Under the pieces are notes generated by a model. It did not search any database, had not been told where the DNA came from, and worked only from the letters and a program-made list of their open reading frames with translations. Shown here piece by piece: positions 47,128-60,562 of a stretch of 64,000 nucleotides of DNA (its first letter is position 1; each line of letters starts with the position of its first letter). The DNA comes from Mesodorylaimus sp. YZB2_4 (lineage: Eukaryota > Nematoda > Enoplea > Dorylaimida > Dorylaimidae), in NCBI GenBank assembly GCA_030248295.1, contig JASANH010001283.1, positions 372,001-436,000 of the forward strand, written 5' to 3'. A program made the position numbers and the translations under genes.

Positions 47128-48559
47128 GCAGGATTGATACGATAGGAGGGAATACGAGTATAATATGTATTGCAGATAGTGTTTTAGCGATCCGGTATTT
47201 GTAACTCGGTGACTATGATCGCATACTGGTTTTGAAATAACTACTCTTTTGGCACTTTGACTGCGCTGCGGGTATCAACTCGACCCATTGCGGTTCAAAA
47301 TGTTCTGTGACGTGTTCAATGTGTCGACATCGTGTATACCTTACGTTCCTGTGAAATATCTTGCCTTTTCTAATTCTCTTATCGCATTTGCTGCGCTATG
47401 GTTATTTATTAATAAAACTACATAATGTTGGCCGTTTGCGAGGACAACATAAGTACTGCTGTAACCCAGGTCCGACAATGGGTTCACAGTTCCACACCAA
47501 CCTAACCAAAAAATTTTGAAGCAGAACCCAACCCAACCGATTCGATAGTGAGCCCACCCATAAGAACCTTTTTTCACTGATCAACCTGACGGAAGCTATC
47601 TTAGCGTCGTGGCTTTACTCGAACGCCTTCCCCAAGAGAGAGAAGTTAGGAGATTAGTGGAAGTCCCCTGGCCTCCCCAGGGCACCAGGTAGCATACTGT
47701 ATTTTGACAGCTCACAAAACCCTAAAACTTAACCTTACGATGAGTACATTTTTAGCAGTCGAGTGAGTCGTGCCCACTCGCCATCTATCTTGAGAGAAGT
47801 CTCTGGAGACACCAGAAGCAACTTATCTAGCAGCTGATTGAAACTAGTTGAAACTGTAAAACCTCTTACAAGTAACGAGTGTTTGCTTTTCATGAAAACT
47901 TACGAGCTGATGAACCAAGATCGCTTATAGTTCTTGTTAAATAAGTCCTGTAACATTCGGAAATGTCAATGACTTATTTTGGAAAAGTATGAGTCACGTG
48001 GACTTATAATTCGGTGGAGCCCGTGGTGCCGTAATGTAATTCGTAGTTATTCCAAGCTGTATTCATATAGAATGTTTTCTAAAGTAAAGGAGTGCATTCC
48101 GAAAGGAAGATAAGAATCAAGCTTTTTAGTGCTGCATAGGGAGTGACTGCGAGTCGACACGAGATCTGTTCAGAGCTCGATATCACCTGTTGACAGATGG
48201 TTTCTCAATTCCGTCACATTCAGGCTGAAATGTCGAACTACGCTACTGTAATTGAGGGCACGACCCTCGAGCAGCCAGGGTCTTCGACCGCGGCAATGAT
48301 CTCATAAACTGACTGCTACACAGCACGTTTTTGTCACACCAGGATCTGCTAACTGAAATCAACGGACATCATATCGCAGCGACTACAATACGCTGTGGCC
48401 CAACCACATGCTCACGCTGACGGATAAGGCTGAACCCTAGCGGAAAAAGGGTTTTCTTTCGGTTTGGTTCATAAACAGGTGACCTTTACAGCCCAAAATC
48501 ACTGTGTCTAAAAACCCGACCCAAAAAATGGGAGGGTTTTGGGGCCCAATGAGGATCCT
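47128..48559. other. 3' flank of ADAMTS gene and gene-free DNA
   Basis: AATAAA at 47411-47416 is a plausible poly(A) signal. At 47470-47560 runs such as CCAACCTAACC and AACCCAACCCAACCG look like another motif-reiterated repeat end. No gene seen. Confidence 0.4.
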
Positions 48560-48740
48560 GGGTCACAGCGGATCGGATCGGATGCCATCCGTTCGGATCG
48601 GATATCCGATATGATCCGATCCAGAAAATCCCATCCGAAAATTCCGTTGGGATCATCCGATCCGACCTTCTAAGCTGCTGGTGTTCGCAATAACCGCTGA
48701 CAAACAACCCACTGTTGCGCAGTTTTTCTCCAATTACTCT
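48560..48740. repeat. GGATC-rich repeat end (copy 3)
   Basis: It reiterates GGATCGGATGCCATCCG, GGATCGGATATCCGAT and TGATCCGATCC, then continues into TTTTCTCCAATTACTCTAG. This matches the order of parts in 1860-2010. Confidence 0.65.
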
Positions 48741-48829
48741 AGTGTGATGAATGTAATAATTGATGTTTCCGCAAGACTTGCCTTGCTATAGTCCCCACAC
48801 TCCCTCCTGCGCCTGCCAGCCAGGTTAGA

Positions 48830-48925
48830 CCGAACCGGCTTATGCAGCCGAACCAGGACCTGAACCAGACCAGGCGGTTGTGCTTACAGAACCAGACCGA
48901 ACCAGAAGAAAAAGAAACCACAGTT
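48830..48925. repeat. AACCAGACCG-reiterated repeat end
   Basis: GACCGAACCGGC, GAACCAGGACCTGAACCAGA, AACCAGACCGAACCAG form an array of one short motif, similar in style to but different in sequence from the GGATC and GGGTCGG arrays. Confidence 0.5.
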
Positions 48926-49386
48926 TTCTTGCCGCCAGTCAGGCTATACCAGACAAATTGCTAAGCTGAACCTTACCCCCTCTCACCCAGTGTAACCAGC
49001 GCGTAGTCGGCGGGAGAAAGTCGAGACCGAAGTCTCTAACACAAATACCCCGACGAGGCAGGTAGTCTCGTGACTCTTCACGCCCTGAAAACATCATCCA
49101 GAGAGGTTGATGTCTCCCACCCTGGGAGAGTATCGATCTCCCGACCGCCAAGGAATGCTGGTTACATCAGTATGCCCTCCTGTAGAGGTGCTACCAGTGA
49201 AGACGCGCGGAACCTGCCGGAAGACTGGGGCCCCGTTGCATAAAAGCCAGGACAAGTCAACTCATTTAGGATGACTATATACCTTGCGTGTATTCGCGTA
49301 AGACAACTTCTAGTACGAGTCTACATAGAAGACACAGGGAAGCTGCCGTGAGAGCTGGTCACATCTACGGATAGGTCGAGATCACC

Positions 49387-49805
49387 TTTTTTCCGCGATC
49401 GGGGTCAGGGAAAGCCCGACCGGGATCGGGATTTTTTGTTTGAGGTTGTTCAGTGTTTGCTCACACGAAGGAGATGAGTCTATTTTCCTCACTTGAAGCA
49501 CACTTCAGTCATACAGGTTTTTAAAGCTCTTTATCAGGTCGAGTTTCAGTCATTATAAATAAGCTGAAATTGATGAGTACATTCGCAGTTTCGATACGCG
49601 TCCAGCAAGGTCAGCATAGGCTAAGTAAAATCAGTGTTGCTATCATTATTGATTCGAGCTGATGTTGCTGTTGTCTCTTCATCGCCTGTTTCATCGCAGA
49701 TATGATGGATCAGAGTGTACCATGCTTATGCATATCATGATTATTAGCAGAATCCCGATGCCTCAATGTCAGGATCGGGATCCCAACCTCTCCCTGGTCA
49801 CCTCA
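49387..49805. mobile_element. Possible small element with GATCGGG inverted ends
   Basis: The left end, around 49387-49436, has CGATCGGGGTCAGGGA and CCGGGATCGGGATTTTTT. The right end, around 49752-49800, has AATCCCGATGCCTCAATGTC and GGATCGGGATCCC, an approximate inverted match. The interior (about 360 bases) has no gene. Confidence 0.4.
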
Positions 49806-52800
49806 CAGCCTCGCTTATCATCTCATGACTGCTGGCCAGCTAATATGATTGGAAGTCCCGTGAAGAAGTGGGCCGGCGCGGCCCAACCCTGAAAACTTTT
49901 AAAAGAAAAGCCGAAAAGTTGTGGGAAAAGTTTGTGGAGGCTTTTACAAAATAGAAATCCGCTCCATAAATCAAAAACGATTTGTCTTCGAAGGAGATGG
50001 CATCTTGTCGAGCTCAAGAAACCATAAGACGAAACATTTCACAAAACTGCGTTTGGAGGGGGTGGTATGGCTGAAGTGGTCGACCATTTTTGAGGGGGTT
50101 TGCGAGAAGTGGTCGGTATGCGGTCAGGGATAGGGAGGGGGGGTGGGGGTCAGAAAATCGAGATTTTGTGCGGTCGACCGTTATGGATGGCCCCAAAGGG
50201 CGAATAAGTTTGCTGTGCGACTGTATCTCAATAATTTTAACATGTCTTACGAGGACGCCTTGGTAAGGCAGGCTTATCCATTTTATATGAGCGACGTAAA
50301 CGTCAGAATTGAGTTTAATTTTTAAGCTTTACCATGGGCTTGATGATTTTCGGAATTCTACTTATATACTCAAATCTGGCTGTCATGTCAGCAGGCGATT
50401 GTGGGAACCACATCATTTGGTTTTTCCAAGTCATAATTTCGAGTCCTACAAACGAAGTTTTGTGTTTTCTGCAACGGTTTTATTGAACTCTGCGCTTGGT
50501 CGACTTTTGGTGGATTTAGTAACTTTATCACGCGTATGAGTTTTGATTAATTTTATGTGTCTCCCTCTCGTCAAGTGCATGTATTTGCTTGGGTAAGGAG
50601 TAAACGATGATGACGATGATGATGATTGTGACATGCATTTTGGGTGACATTCAATGTGCCTTTAAATGCACACTCTGACAGCACATCCACTCAGGAAGCA
50701 TTTTCCACTTTTCACGGATTCAGACCCCGTAAATCGGATAAATCGTCTGGATTACTGTATTTCATGTTGTGGGAACTGGCAAACTCGCGTGAAGACCAGT
50801 CAGGAACAAGGCCAAGTGTGAGATCGGAGAATAATGACCGGTTTAGGCGGGTAGGGCTGCTTGAAAACTGCTTCTTAGCCTTAGTTCCTTGTTCGAGTGA
50901 GCCTCAGTGGCCTCAGCCTTTAGGGAGCCCTACAGCGTTGCCTGGCGCTCTCGCCCCTGTATGAGGTTACTTATATGAGACTTTGGATTTTAGACCAAGG
51001 TCAAAAGCTAGTTTTATTCGCGCGATGTTGTAATCTCGTAATTTTCTAAACATTTGAGTCCAAACGCATTGTAGTAAAATTGAAGAAATTCTAGAAAGAT
51101 CATTCATTCTTTGGTGTTCTGTGCCATTTTTGTGCCAAATAGTCTCCTTTCCACGCCTTATATTTTTAATTTTGTGGAGTACTGCTCACTTATTTCACAA
51201 AGAATACAGAGCTACAGTTTGTGTGTTTTAGTTTTTAACAAATTTTTAAACAGGAAATTATTGAAAATTCGAAAATCCTGTTGAACTTAAAAAATAAAAT
51301 TTTGGTCTATGCTTAAATATGCCATGTTTAGTCACTGTATCCATCAATTAAATTTTCTAAACATTTCCTTTTAAAATCTATTCCCTGTCACGTAGTCTCA
51401 TTTCCAGTTCCACAAATTCCCACAAGGCAATCCCCTCGGTCGACGTCTCATGATCATTATCCACTCAAATAACCAAAAACTGTCATTTCTCTTCAACACA
51501 CCCCTTTCTCACAGCCGACCTTTTTTCAGCCATGCGAAACTACAGTCAACAAAAAGAGTACGGTCACAGAAAAATCAACTTTGCGTAAAATGCGTAAAAC
51601 GTATAAAAAAGGTTTTTTGATCATAAAAATATACAATCATATTTTTGAATGATTTATTTCATGAGACTTGGAAAATAATAATGACATGTTACAAGAATAG
51701 ATTGGTTACGTGCACCACTTTCTCCTCCGCCCTACCACTTCATTATGCCTAATCCTAGATCGATTTGACTGAATTTATCCCAAAGTCATCATTTTCATGC
51801 CCGTCGAGTGCAGTTTACATAACGCGACCTTTCCCATCTACAAAAACCAGCACCTTAGAAAAGAGGGCATAGAAGGAAGTAAAAAGTCCTAACAATAGCA
51901 TTATTGAAATATAAGTGCACAAAGTAGCTCAATGAGCGCGGTCGCAAAAAAGGTACTCTGGGTAATAATCGATAGCAGTATATTGGTGGTCGAAATGGAG
52001 AGGGGTTTTTTATTCTGGCATCTCCCTCAGCGAATGGTTGAGTGTTGGGCGGGGAATAGTGGAGGATAGGAATGGAACAAGGTCTCGAACGAGCTGATAA
52101 TTTTTAAATGAAATTAAAGACGAAACGTTGACAAATGGTCGGGGATGATATAGAGACGTTGGCCGGAGGGGGCATTGACGTTAGGCCCCTCCTCCTCGCC
52201 CCATCTCCAATATGCGTGGCTGAGAGAACGAGTGGGAATGGAAACTCGTCACGACGCAGCGATACTCAATTACGGTCCGCTTTTGATGTATCGATGCGCT
52301 CCCCATAACGTGACGTCCATAATTGCACGGTTAATTTTCTATCAGACCCAACCGACCAACGGCACCGGCTCGTTCCCATTCGCTAGGTTGGCCTGGCCAG
52401 CTGGCGCCAGTCGCTCGCTGCTGCCTGCTATCGAATCGACTTACCTATCCGCCAACAACTCGTCCTTTATTGCCTGCTCGAGTGGAGACTGACCGAGACC
52501 GGAAGTGATCGCTTAAGGTAAGAATGCATGCTTATTATGACGAATGGCCAGCCATGCTTAGGGCCAGGCATAACTCGATTGGCGCAAAGACTAAACTAAT
52601 TATGCCACGCGGACAGTCTATCCGACGGGACGGAGCGGGGGTGGATGCAGGTGGGCGGCTAGATCTAGGACACTTATCACCAATCACTGATACCGCTGGA
52701 ACACTTATCAAATTTTACTACCAGTACATGAAGTGAGTGATAAGATGAGGAAGTACACATTCCAAAAGATCTTTCAAGCTTTCGCACTCGCAATTTGGCA

Positions 52801-55366
52801 CGTCCTTTACCATGTTTGTTAGCTTCTCTAATTTTCTGTTGTGTGCTCGTCATTGGACAATCATCCGTCGTACATCCTGACTAATGGCGTAAACGAATTA
52901 TAATTGGTTGCTTGTTGCTGACAGCCATCCTGTTTCGTCTCTCTTATCTCATTAGGGTAGCATCCAGAGCTTCAACGGCATTCGGTCACGTAACAAGAGT
53001 ATAAGGGGATTAGGAGGAAGTTTTTATGATCATTTAGGACGTGTTGATCACTTTGAACCTTTAAATTACTGGGCTGCACCAAGCAACTACGTTGTCGCAC
53101 TCGTTTACGTGAAATTGACAGCAGCCATTTAGCACGATTAGATTTTGTGTACCGGACTTACCTCGTATAAGTTCCGGAACAGGTTCTTGCTACCCGCACT
53201 TGTGCCAGCGCCTATTGGGCAAAACGGTTTCAATAATCTGTTAGCTTATTCTACCTCGACCATATGAAACATGGCCCTCGTCTCTTTCAGGTATGTCAGC
53301 CTTGTGAATTCGCATTAGCTGTTCTTGTGCGCCCGATCACTTCTGCAAGCTGAAGCAGATGTTGAGCCCCGATCAGAGTAATGCGGGAAAGTCTACCCTA
53401 GCCCTAATTCTTATGTCGTCTCGTTATTTTCTGATTTACTAGAGAAACATCAGATTGACAGTGTTTGATTCTCTGATTTTCAAGGGTCATTGATTTTCCT
53501 GCGGCCGAGAAGAAAATGCCGAAAGCATCGACTACTCTGCGAATTTGTCTACAAATCAGCCATGCAGAAATTCGAACCAGGACCCCTAATCTTTTTAATT
53601 TGCTTTGTGAACCAAATTTTTTGGTTCCAAGCGCGCTATGATCCTGGGTATCCCGAGTACGAAAAATTTAAGCTCCCATCATCTGCTGCCATCTTCTAGC
53701 CAAGAAAATTTGATCCATTATTCCACGCCAATCACTTCCCTCTTTTAGCTCACAGTAGTTAATCGCTCAGCAAAAATATTCGATAAGAATAACTGAGTAA
53801 AGGCTCAGCGAAAATTCTTTTCTCAAGCTCGAGCGATTAATTTCAGAAAACTTACTAGTTAGTGATTATCAGGGTGATGATTTAGATAGTTTTGTGAGCT
53901 CTGGCCATTGAGTAGTCAGCATTTCGGCCAAATTGCCTGTACGGCTATCATCAATGACCATTAGGCAATAGGTTCTCCGATTCAGTACCGGCAATTAAGT
54001 TGGCATCGAATTTCAATAATAAACGAGCACTTGTCAGTTTCAAATTCATTTAGCTCTATGTTTACGGGCGCAGCAAAAATAGGAGGAAAAAATGATTACG
54101 CTATTTATCAAACGTGGCTTTTCATGATCGCATAGGAGCAAAATTAGTGGAGCGTATCGTTTTCAATGCGTAAAAAGCTCCAACTTCATTTTGACTATAC
54201 GAATATATTTGGGTACGTTTTTCTACTTTTTTCTCCATACTTTGTACTAGAGTGGCCGAAATTGCTCTCTTTTCCACAAAACACGCAGGATACCTACTCC
54301 CCTTTTCATGAGCCATATCCAAGGCGTGTGCTCATCGTCAGTAACAAATGCGCAATGATGCGAGTTAAGGTCAATACACAAATTATATACTGAATACGTC
54401 TAGTAAAATCATCAAACATTTTGATGACGTTAATTCATTTCGTACATTCCATCCCCGTGTTACCTTTTTCGTTTACGCACTTTCCAGGGTAAAAATATGC
54501 ACAATAGCTAATGGAGGTTTGGTAGTGTTTAAAAGTCGTCAAAACGACGCACGTAATTTTCTTCTTACGCAGGCAAGAGAAATAGTTGTGCTCTAATTTT
54601 GTACCTTTAACGTTTTTATTAATAATACTAAGCTAATTAATGTAGGTAGGCCTCTTACGTTGTTGGATCGAGAGAGGGGGTCTTAGGGAACAAAGGGGTT
54701 GAATAGAAGGGCCTTTGCTTGGATTCGAGTAGGTATATTAGAAAAGAGAGGCCATATAATTCATTACGTCGGAATTAACAGGAAACTAATTAATATAATT
54801 AGATAGTTTATCACCGAGGCTAATGGGACTCGTTCTTGTGTACATACTGAAGCCATCTAGCCATGTCCTAATGGGTCGATCCGCGGATCTACAGTCGACG
54901 ATATCTCCCATTCCCAACCAATTCAAAATCGAAGCAATAAGAGAAAGGAGAAAATGAAATTTGATTTTATTATCTGCTGTGGACGAAAGAAAAGAAAAAA
55001 GAAATGAAAATGAGGCAAAGAAGCTCTGGTCCAGCTTCCTTACTAGTCAAGTCCATATTCTCAATAGGCTTGTGTTTTCTTGGTCGGCCTCTTTCGTCTT
55101 CGTCTCGTGTTGCCCCGACGGAGGCAGCTTGAGAAAATCTAATATCCAAGGCGTCTATTTGACTAATAAATTAAAAATACCCCTTCGCGGATTCTTAATT
55201 AAATTAGAGCAAGGCGCAGACACATGCTCTGTCTCCTCGACACTAGGCGAACCCCTTGTTGCTAGGAATGAGAGGCTACGAAATATGAAGAATCCAATGA
55301 GACCATACCTAGCACCCGCATACCTCCCCTATCTTCTTCGAGACAAGAACAAAGCTACGTTTTTAG
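49806..55366. other. Upstream region of the homeobox gene
   Basis: About 5.5 kb without a supportable gene. A GC-richer island at about 52150-52740 contains the strong donor-like CTTAAGGTAAGAATG (52512-52526), so a noncoding first exon of the homeobox gene is possible. Long upstream DNA is typical for developmental regulators. Confidence 0.4.
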
Positions 55367-55376
55367 AGTCGAAAGT

Positions 55377-58300
55377 ATGTTTATGGGGCCAACGATGACC
55401 ACCGATTGCCACTCACTGCATGCACCCGCCACCGAAATGAAAGAGGCGATAGAAGATGCGAGTGGAGGCGAAGATGAGGAAATGGTCAAAAATGATAATA
55501 TCAATTCGGATGGTGATAAGCCCGAGTCCCCGACTGGTCCACAGAACAGTTTGGGTGCCGATGGCTCGAGTGGGACAAATCATTCGACTGTTTCTTCATC
55601 GAGTAATCGAAAATGGAAGCAACGTCGATATCGCACAACATTCAGTGCTTATCAGCTGGATGAATTGGAAACTGTGTTCGCTAGGACCCATTATCCCGAT
55701 GTGTTCACGAGGTGAGCTCGTCGGGTCCCAGGCTCTATCCGCATCGAATCACTTTTTATTTATCTAGGGAAGAGCTAGCCATGAAGATACAACTGACCGA
55801 GGCACGAGTGCAGGTAAGGAAGCTATGATTTTTGAATGGGAGGGCCTAGACTTCAGGCTGAATTGGCCATAAAAACCGGGGGGGGGGGGGGTTTCAAACA
55901 GCTTATGGCTTGCAACAATTTTCCTGCACACCTTCTCTGATAGGACTGATAAGAAATCACTTTATCCGACACTACTTTTGCGGCGCTCCAGTGAGTCCGT
56001 TTTCGCCCTGAAATTGGAAGAGTTTGCAAGGCCAAATTCTGATGATACTCCGAGGTCAGTGATTGTGAGTGACATTTCGGCCAGAATGTCGTTGACCACC
56101 GCTCAAGCCAGTTCTTACGTGAACAGCAGAAGGCTCTGCAGACTTAGCAGAATTTGGTTATAAGATCCACTTTACACGTGCTTCTACCGCCATCGAAAAG
56201 TGTAAAGTAGCCACAGCTTTACACTCGCTCTCAGCCAGCGCCATTTCGTGTCATTCTTCCATTCTACCGTAGCCCTCGCTCGAGGCAGAGGCGTCCTTGC
56301 CGAACATTCGTCAGCACCTTTCAATCTGGCCTTCACGATTAACTAGACAGACGTCTATTTAAAAATCGAATAATAAACTTTAATGTCTTACGTTTGACGC
56401 GTTTTCGATGATCTTCTTTTTAATGAGCTTGGCATTTTCTTCTCAGTGTCAAAAAGGAATCATCGAGTTCGTGACTTGTTGACTCGTCTTCTCTGAAAGG
56501 CACAAGAAAAACTAAGTGATATTTGCATGTTTATTTGACATCTTAGCAAAAGGCTGATTGATTCTTGATTTTTATTTTAAACCTACCGTTATTGTTTTGA
56601 ACAACGGGAAAAATTTTGTTTTTTGCGAAAAGCGACTTTCTTTTTGAAGTTTTCCTTTTAAAAATATTTTAAACAACTTCCGGAAAAAATACTGTTTTTA
56701 AAAATCGTTTCTCACACGTACTTTTACGTTTTTGGAGCACATTTTTCGTGAGTTTTTATCGTGAGAGGTGTCGAAAAAAATTTTATCAGATAACATACCC
56801 GACTCTACGAATTTTTCAACTTTGCCCAGAATATGATTACAGTAAGCTCAATTTTCAAAATCTAGCTCTTACCTCATTCAGATTTTATTTCAAAATGAAA
56901 CAAATTTCTTTTCCTTTTTCTGAAACATTTTTTCATGAATCAAAAAATGTCATACAAATGTGTCAAAAATTTGATTTTTTCTTTTTAAAAATTGAATAAT
57001 TTACTATTTGCTTTTTGAAAGGCTATCATTTTTCGAAAGTAACCTCGTTTATCACTTATAACTCACATCTTGAACCTGTCTCTTTTCTGTGTCCAAATCG
57101 GTTTTTTCTTACGCTTTTCATTTAGTAATAGGCTTTTTCTTGTCAGAAACCTTTCTCCTTCGTTATACTTTTTCATAAATGACACGCACCCCCCCCCCTG
57201 TCTGGAATACAGTATGCTAGTAATAGACATTGGGGGAAAAAACATGGTGAAAAACTCATTCAATCGAAATAAAGTAGATGAAAATGTATTTTGACGAGGA
57301 GCGATGACTGATGAGTAGCCGACTAGAATTTGATCACTAATATACACGAGCTGGGGGTACAGCGAAGGCGAGTTGTTTCGGAATTGTGGCAGACTATCAT
57401 CAATCATCTGCTGCCGTGTTCTCGCACCTGGTCATTTCGTGTTTATTAGTAATAAGTACACGTAGCTGGCATTATATGGTGCACGGATTGTGTGATGCGT
57501 CTGCTCTAATATTGGCAAAAGGAAAAATATTTTTTATTTACTACGTGTTTTTATCTGTCAAGAAATGAAACATATTTCTGACGAAAGCCTGATTTTCATC
57601 AATGTTTTAGTCAAATGTCGCCACGAAACATGAAAAATCCATAAATGTAACATTTCGGCATTACTGTAATCGGGTCGGGTGTGTATTGAATAGGAGCGAG
57701 AAAAACATGCGATCTATAGAATCACATGTTTTGATAGGCTTTTCGTCGAGCTAACATGTTTCGAACGGCTGAAAAATTCGGTATTATCTGCGAGGCTGAA
57801 TAAGAAAGGGCACTTATTGTTATGCGTAATTAGTTTAGTGGCTAGGCGCTAAATTAGGATAATAATTAGTGCCACAGTCAAAGTCTAAATACGAGCTTGC
57901 CACTCATTATGATCAGGCACATAGGTACGGGCTTAACGTCAAACTGAGTCGCGTGATGCTGCTTTTAAAATGTCGAGTTTCCTGCTGACTCAGCCACACA
58001 CCCTTTTGTTTTTCACAGTCATGCTAGAATATTTGTTTAGTGCTCCTAAAATAAGAGAATGGTAACTCGAGATGTTATTGCCACTGACATTAGGGAGAGC
58101 ACAGGCGCCCAATCAGTTTGTAGAATATGTGGGTGGGACAAAAATATATCAGCTCGTGCAGAGGTGTAGGGACAGGCTGCCATGGCAAGCACTACGCTTT
58201 GGAGATGAGCTAATAAAACCTGGCCTTGTAGAAACATGACTTCCAAAAGCTTTACAGCGGAAATTCTAGCCTCCCCAACTTCCTGTAAATCAGTGTTTTA

Positions 58301-60150
58301 TGTAAGATGTACATATGAGGTTTTCTTATTCCATGATTTCCAATATGTATGAATCTAAAAGTCTGCAAAGATATATATTATTGTTTTGATATAAACATAT
58401 AAAAAATGAATACGTATATTGCGATAAGATATATTATGTCATATATGCAGTGTACATTGTGTACATCTACTTATAAACATATATATCATTTATGTCTGTA
58501 TGCTAATCATATATATATATATACTGTATTGTATATATATATACTGTACATATATCTGTCTGCTACTCATATCATATAAATTTATATATTTACCGATATA
58601 TGTATACACATATCACTTCAACTTTCCCATATATAATTTTTTCTCTACTAGAAAAACTCTACGCAGATTTTTAAGCAACCAGCCACATATTTGTCAAATG
58701 AGCTTCGTTTGAATCCAAAACATGCTCAGAGCTTCTTTCCGTTCATGAAGCCAGACAGCATGGCATTCAAATTGCTGTAGTATATATCAGACAGCAGAAT
58801 ATATAAGTAACACTTTAATCTCGCCCCACTTGAAATCTTTAACAAGCAGGGCAGATGTGTGGTAGAGTACATACAGTATTAATATTGAAGGTACACAGTA
58901 CTTAAATCCTAAATCCTACAATGATTTTTTTTATACCCATCATATATTCGTATTTGACGAATAATGTGAGTCATTTACCATACCCGTATATACTGTATAT
59001 AGCTAATACAGTTATTTATATCTATATATATCTATATATGTGCATATATAATATATATATATATATTATATCCCTATATGCATATACATAAATGTGTATC
59101 ACGAAATATTATCATAAAGTTTCTCAATATACATATATGTGCCAATATGTATAAACTTTTAAAACATACATGTACAGTACATGCGAACAAAAAATGGAAA
59201 ATTCATCAATAATATTATAATTTGAAGGAAAATTAAATAATTTACACATGCATATATATATATCGAACCATCAAAAACTTTAGCTCATCGATGAAAGGCA
59301 TGCTTTCGAAAATAATATTAAACGTGTATTCCATGCCACAATGGTTATGATTCGCCAATATGTCCTCGCTTTTGTCAGCCATGGAGTCCGTCCAACTCTA
59401 AATTCATCCACAATAAATACACCAACTTTGAATGTGTCTTTTTTTTAGGTTTGGGTAAGCGAATTGTTTCACCAGAGAATTTGTAAGTTTCTCACCCATG
59501 GGCTTTTACTTTAGTTTCAAAACAGGCGTGCAAAATGGCGCAAGCAAGAGCGTTCGCCCACATCGAGTACCACACGTTCCGACCTAACATCCGATGCATC
59601 ATCAGCTACTCCGATCCCAGCTCTAGGCACTAGCGCAGCATCATCGAATGCACGTCGTCCATCAGCACCCCAACTATCACCCACCACGACCATCCTACGT
59701 TCGCCCACATCGGTCCCCATGCCCAATAACATATTCGAGTACAGCACCATGGCACAATTGGCAGCTGCTGTCACAGCGCAACAGCAACATCAGCAACAAC
59801 AGCAGAGTCAATTGCAACAGTTTGGATCGCCCCAAATCGGCCCTGTACCTGGCCCTGATGCAAATACAGTAGCCAAGGCTAACTTGTTATTAGCATCATC
59901 GCCATTTTCGAACGCAGCTGCCGCGGCCGCTTATCGTTGCGCATTAAATCCATGGTCATATTTGCCCGGCGCTGGTCACGCAGCAGCTGCTGCTGCTGCT
60001 GCGGCAGCTGCCTCAAATCCGTTTGGTGTGTTTGCAGCGTCGTCCTTGGCTTCACCATCGGCTGCTGCTGCGGCTGCGAGTCTAGCTACGATCTCGTCCA
60101 GTTTCTGCAACGGTTTAGAAACGCCTAATTTCATGACCAAACGATTTTAA
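55377..60150 (+). CDS. alr-1: Aristaless/ARX-type homeodomain transcription factor (4 exons incl. 6-base exon)
   Basis: Exons 55377-55711, 55768-55813, 59449-59454 and 59515-60150 give 340 residues. The homeodomain spans about residues 82-141. Helix 1 includes [16 protein letters not shown]; then [15 protein letters not shown]; helix 3 is [15 protein letters not shown] with Gln50. [17 protein letters not shown] and KQERS fit the nematode alr-1 / Drosophila aristaless / vertebrate ARX group. Intron 1 splits codon 31, intron 2 falls between residues 46 and 47, and an extra intron follows residue 48, leaving an exon that encodes only Val47-Trp48. The tail has Gln runs and two Ala tracts (one of 11 in GHAAAAAA...), as in ARX. 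No C-terminal OAR motif is seen. TTTTTAG at 55361-55366 just before the ATG implies an upstream noncoding exon or a trans-splice site. Nuclear; expected to pattern sensory or motor neurons. Confidence 0.88.
55878..55891 (+). repeat. Poly-G tract (14 G) in homeobox intron
   Basis: Uninterrupted G14 within the 3.6 kb second intron. Confidence 0.9.
58340..59270. repeat. AT-rich microsatellite block in homeobox intron
   Basis: Many short (TA)n runs, for example 58508-58522, 58533-58544 and 59050-59066, interspersed with TATATATCT and CATATA variants. No coding potential. It is the main reason the intron is long. Confidence 0.85.
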
Positions 60151-60562
60151 GCACATTTTTTGCACAATGTTCTCATTTCTGTTCAATGTGGTTTTTGGTG
60201 AGGCTGTGTGAATTGTCACTGAGTTTTTCGTTTTTGCATCAAAAAGTATAATGTAGAATGACAAAAATTAAAACGCCACGTTGAACAAAATCTGTTTAAA
60301 GTATTTGTATTTAACATATTTTGTCTTCAATGTGTTCAAATTTTACACAAAACTTTCGCTTTGTTTGCTGTGTTGTGAGTAAAAAATTGAGTATCGTGTT
60401 TTAAATCTAAAACTTTATTTTACCACTGCAGGCACCCAGATTGGAATGGTCCTAAGGTTTTTGTGCGCGGGACTACAGTAAGCTCGCTTTTGAAGAAATT
60501 TCTAAAAGAAATGAATTTCGACTTTTAATCCGATCAAACTTTCAAAAAATATACGCTCGAAA

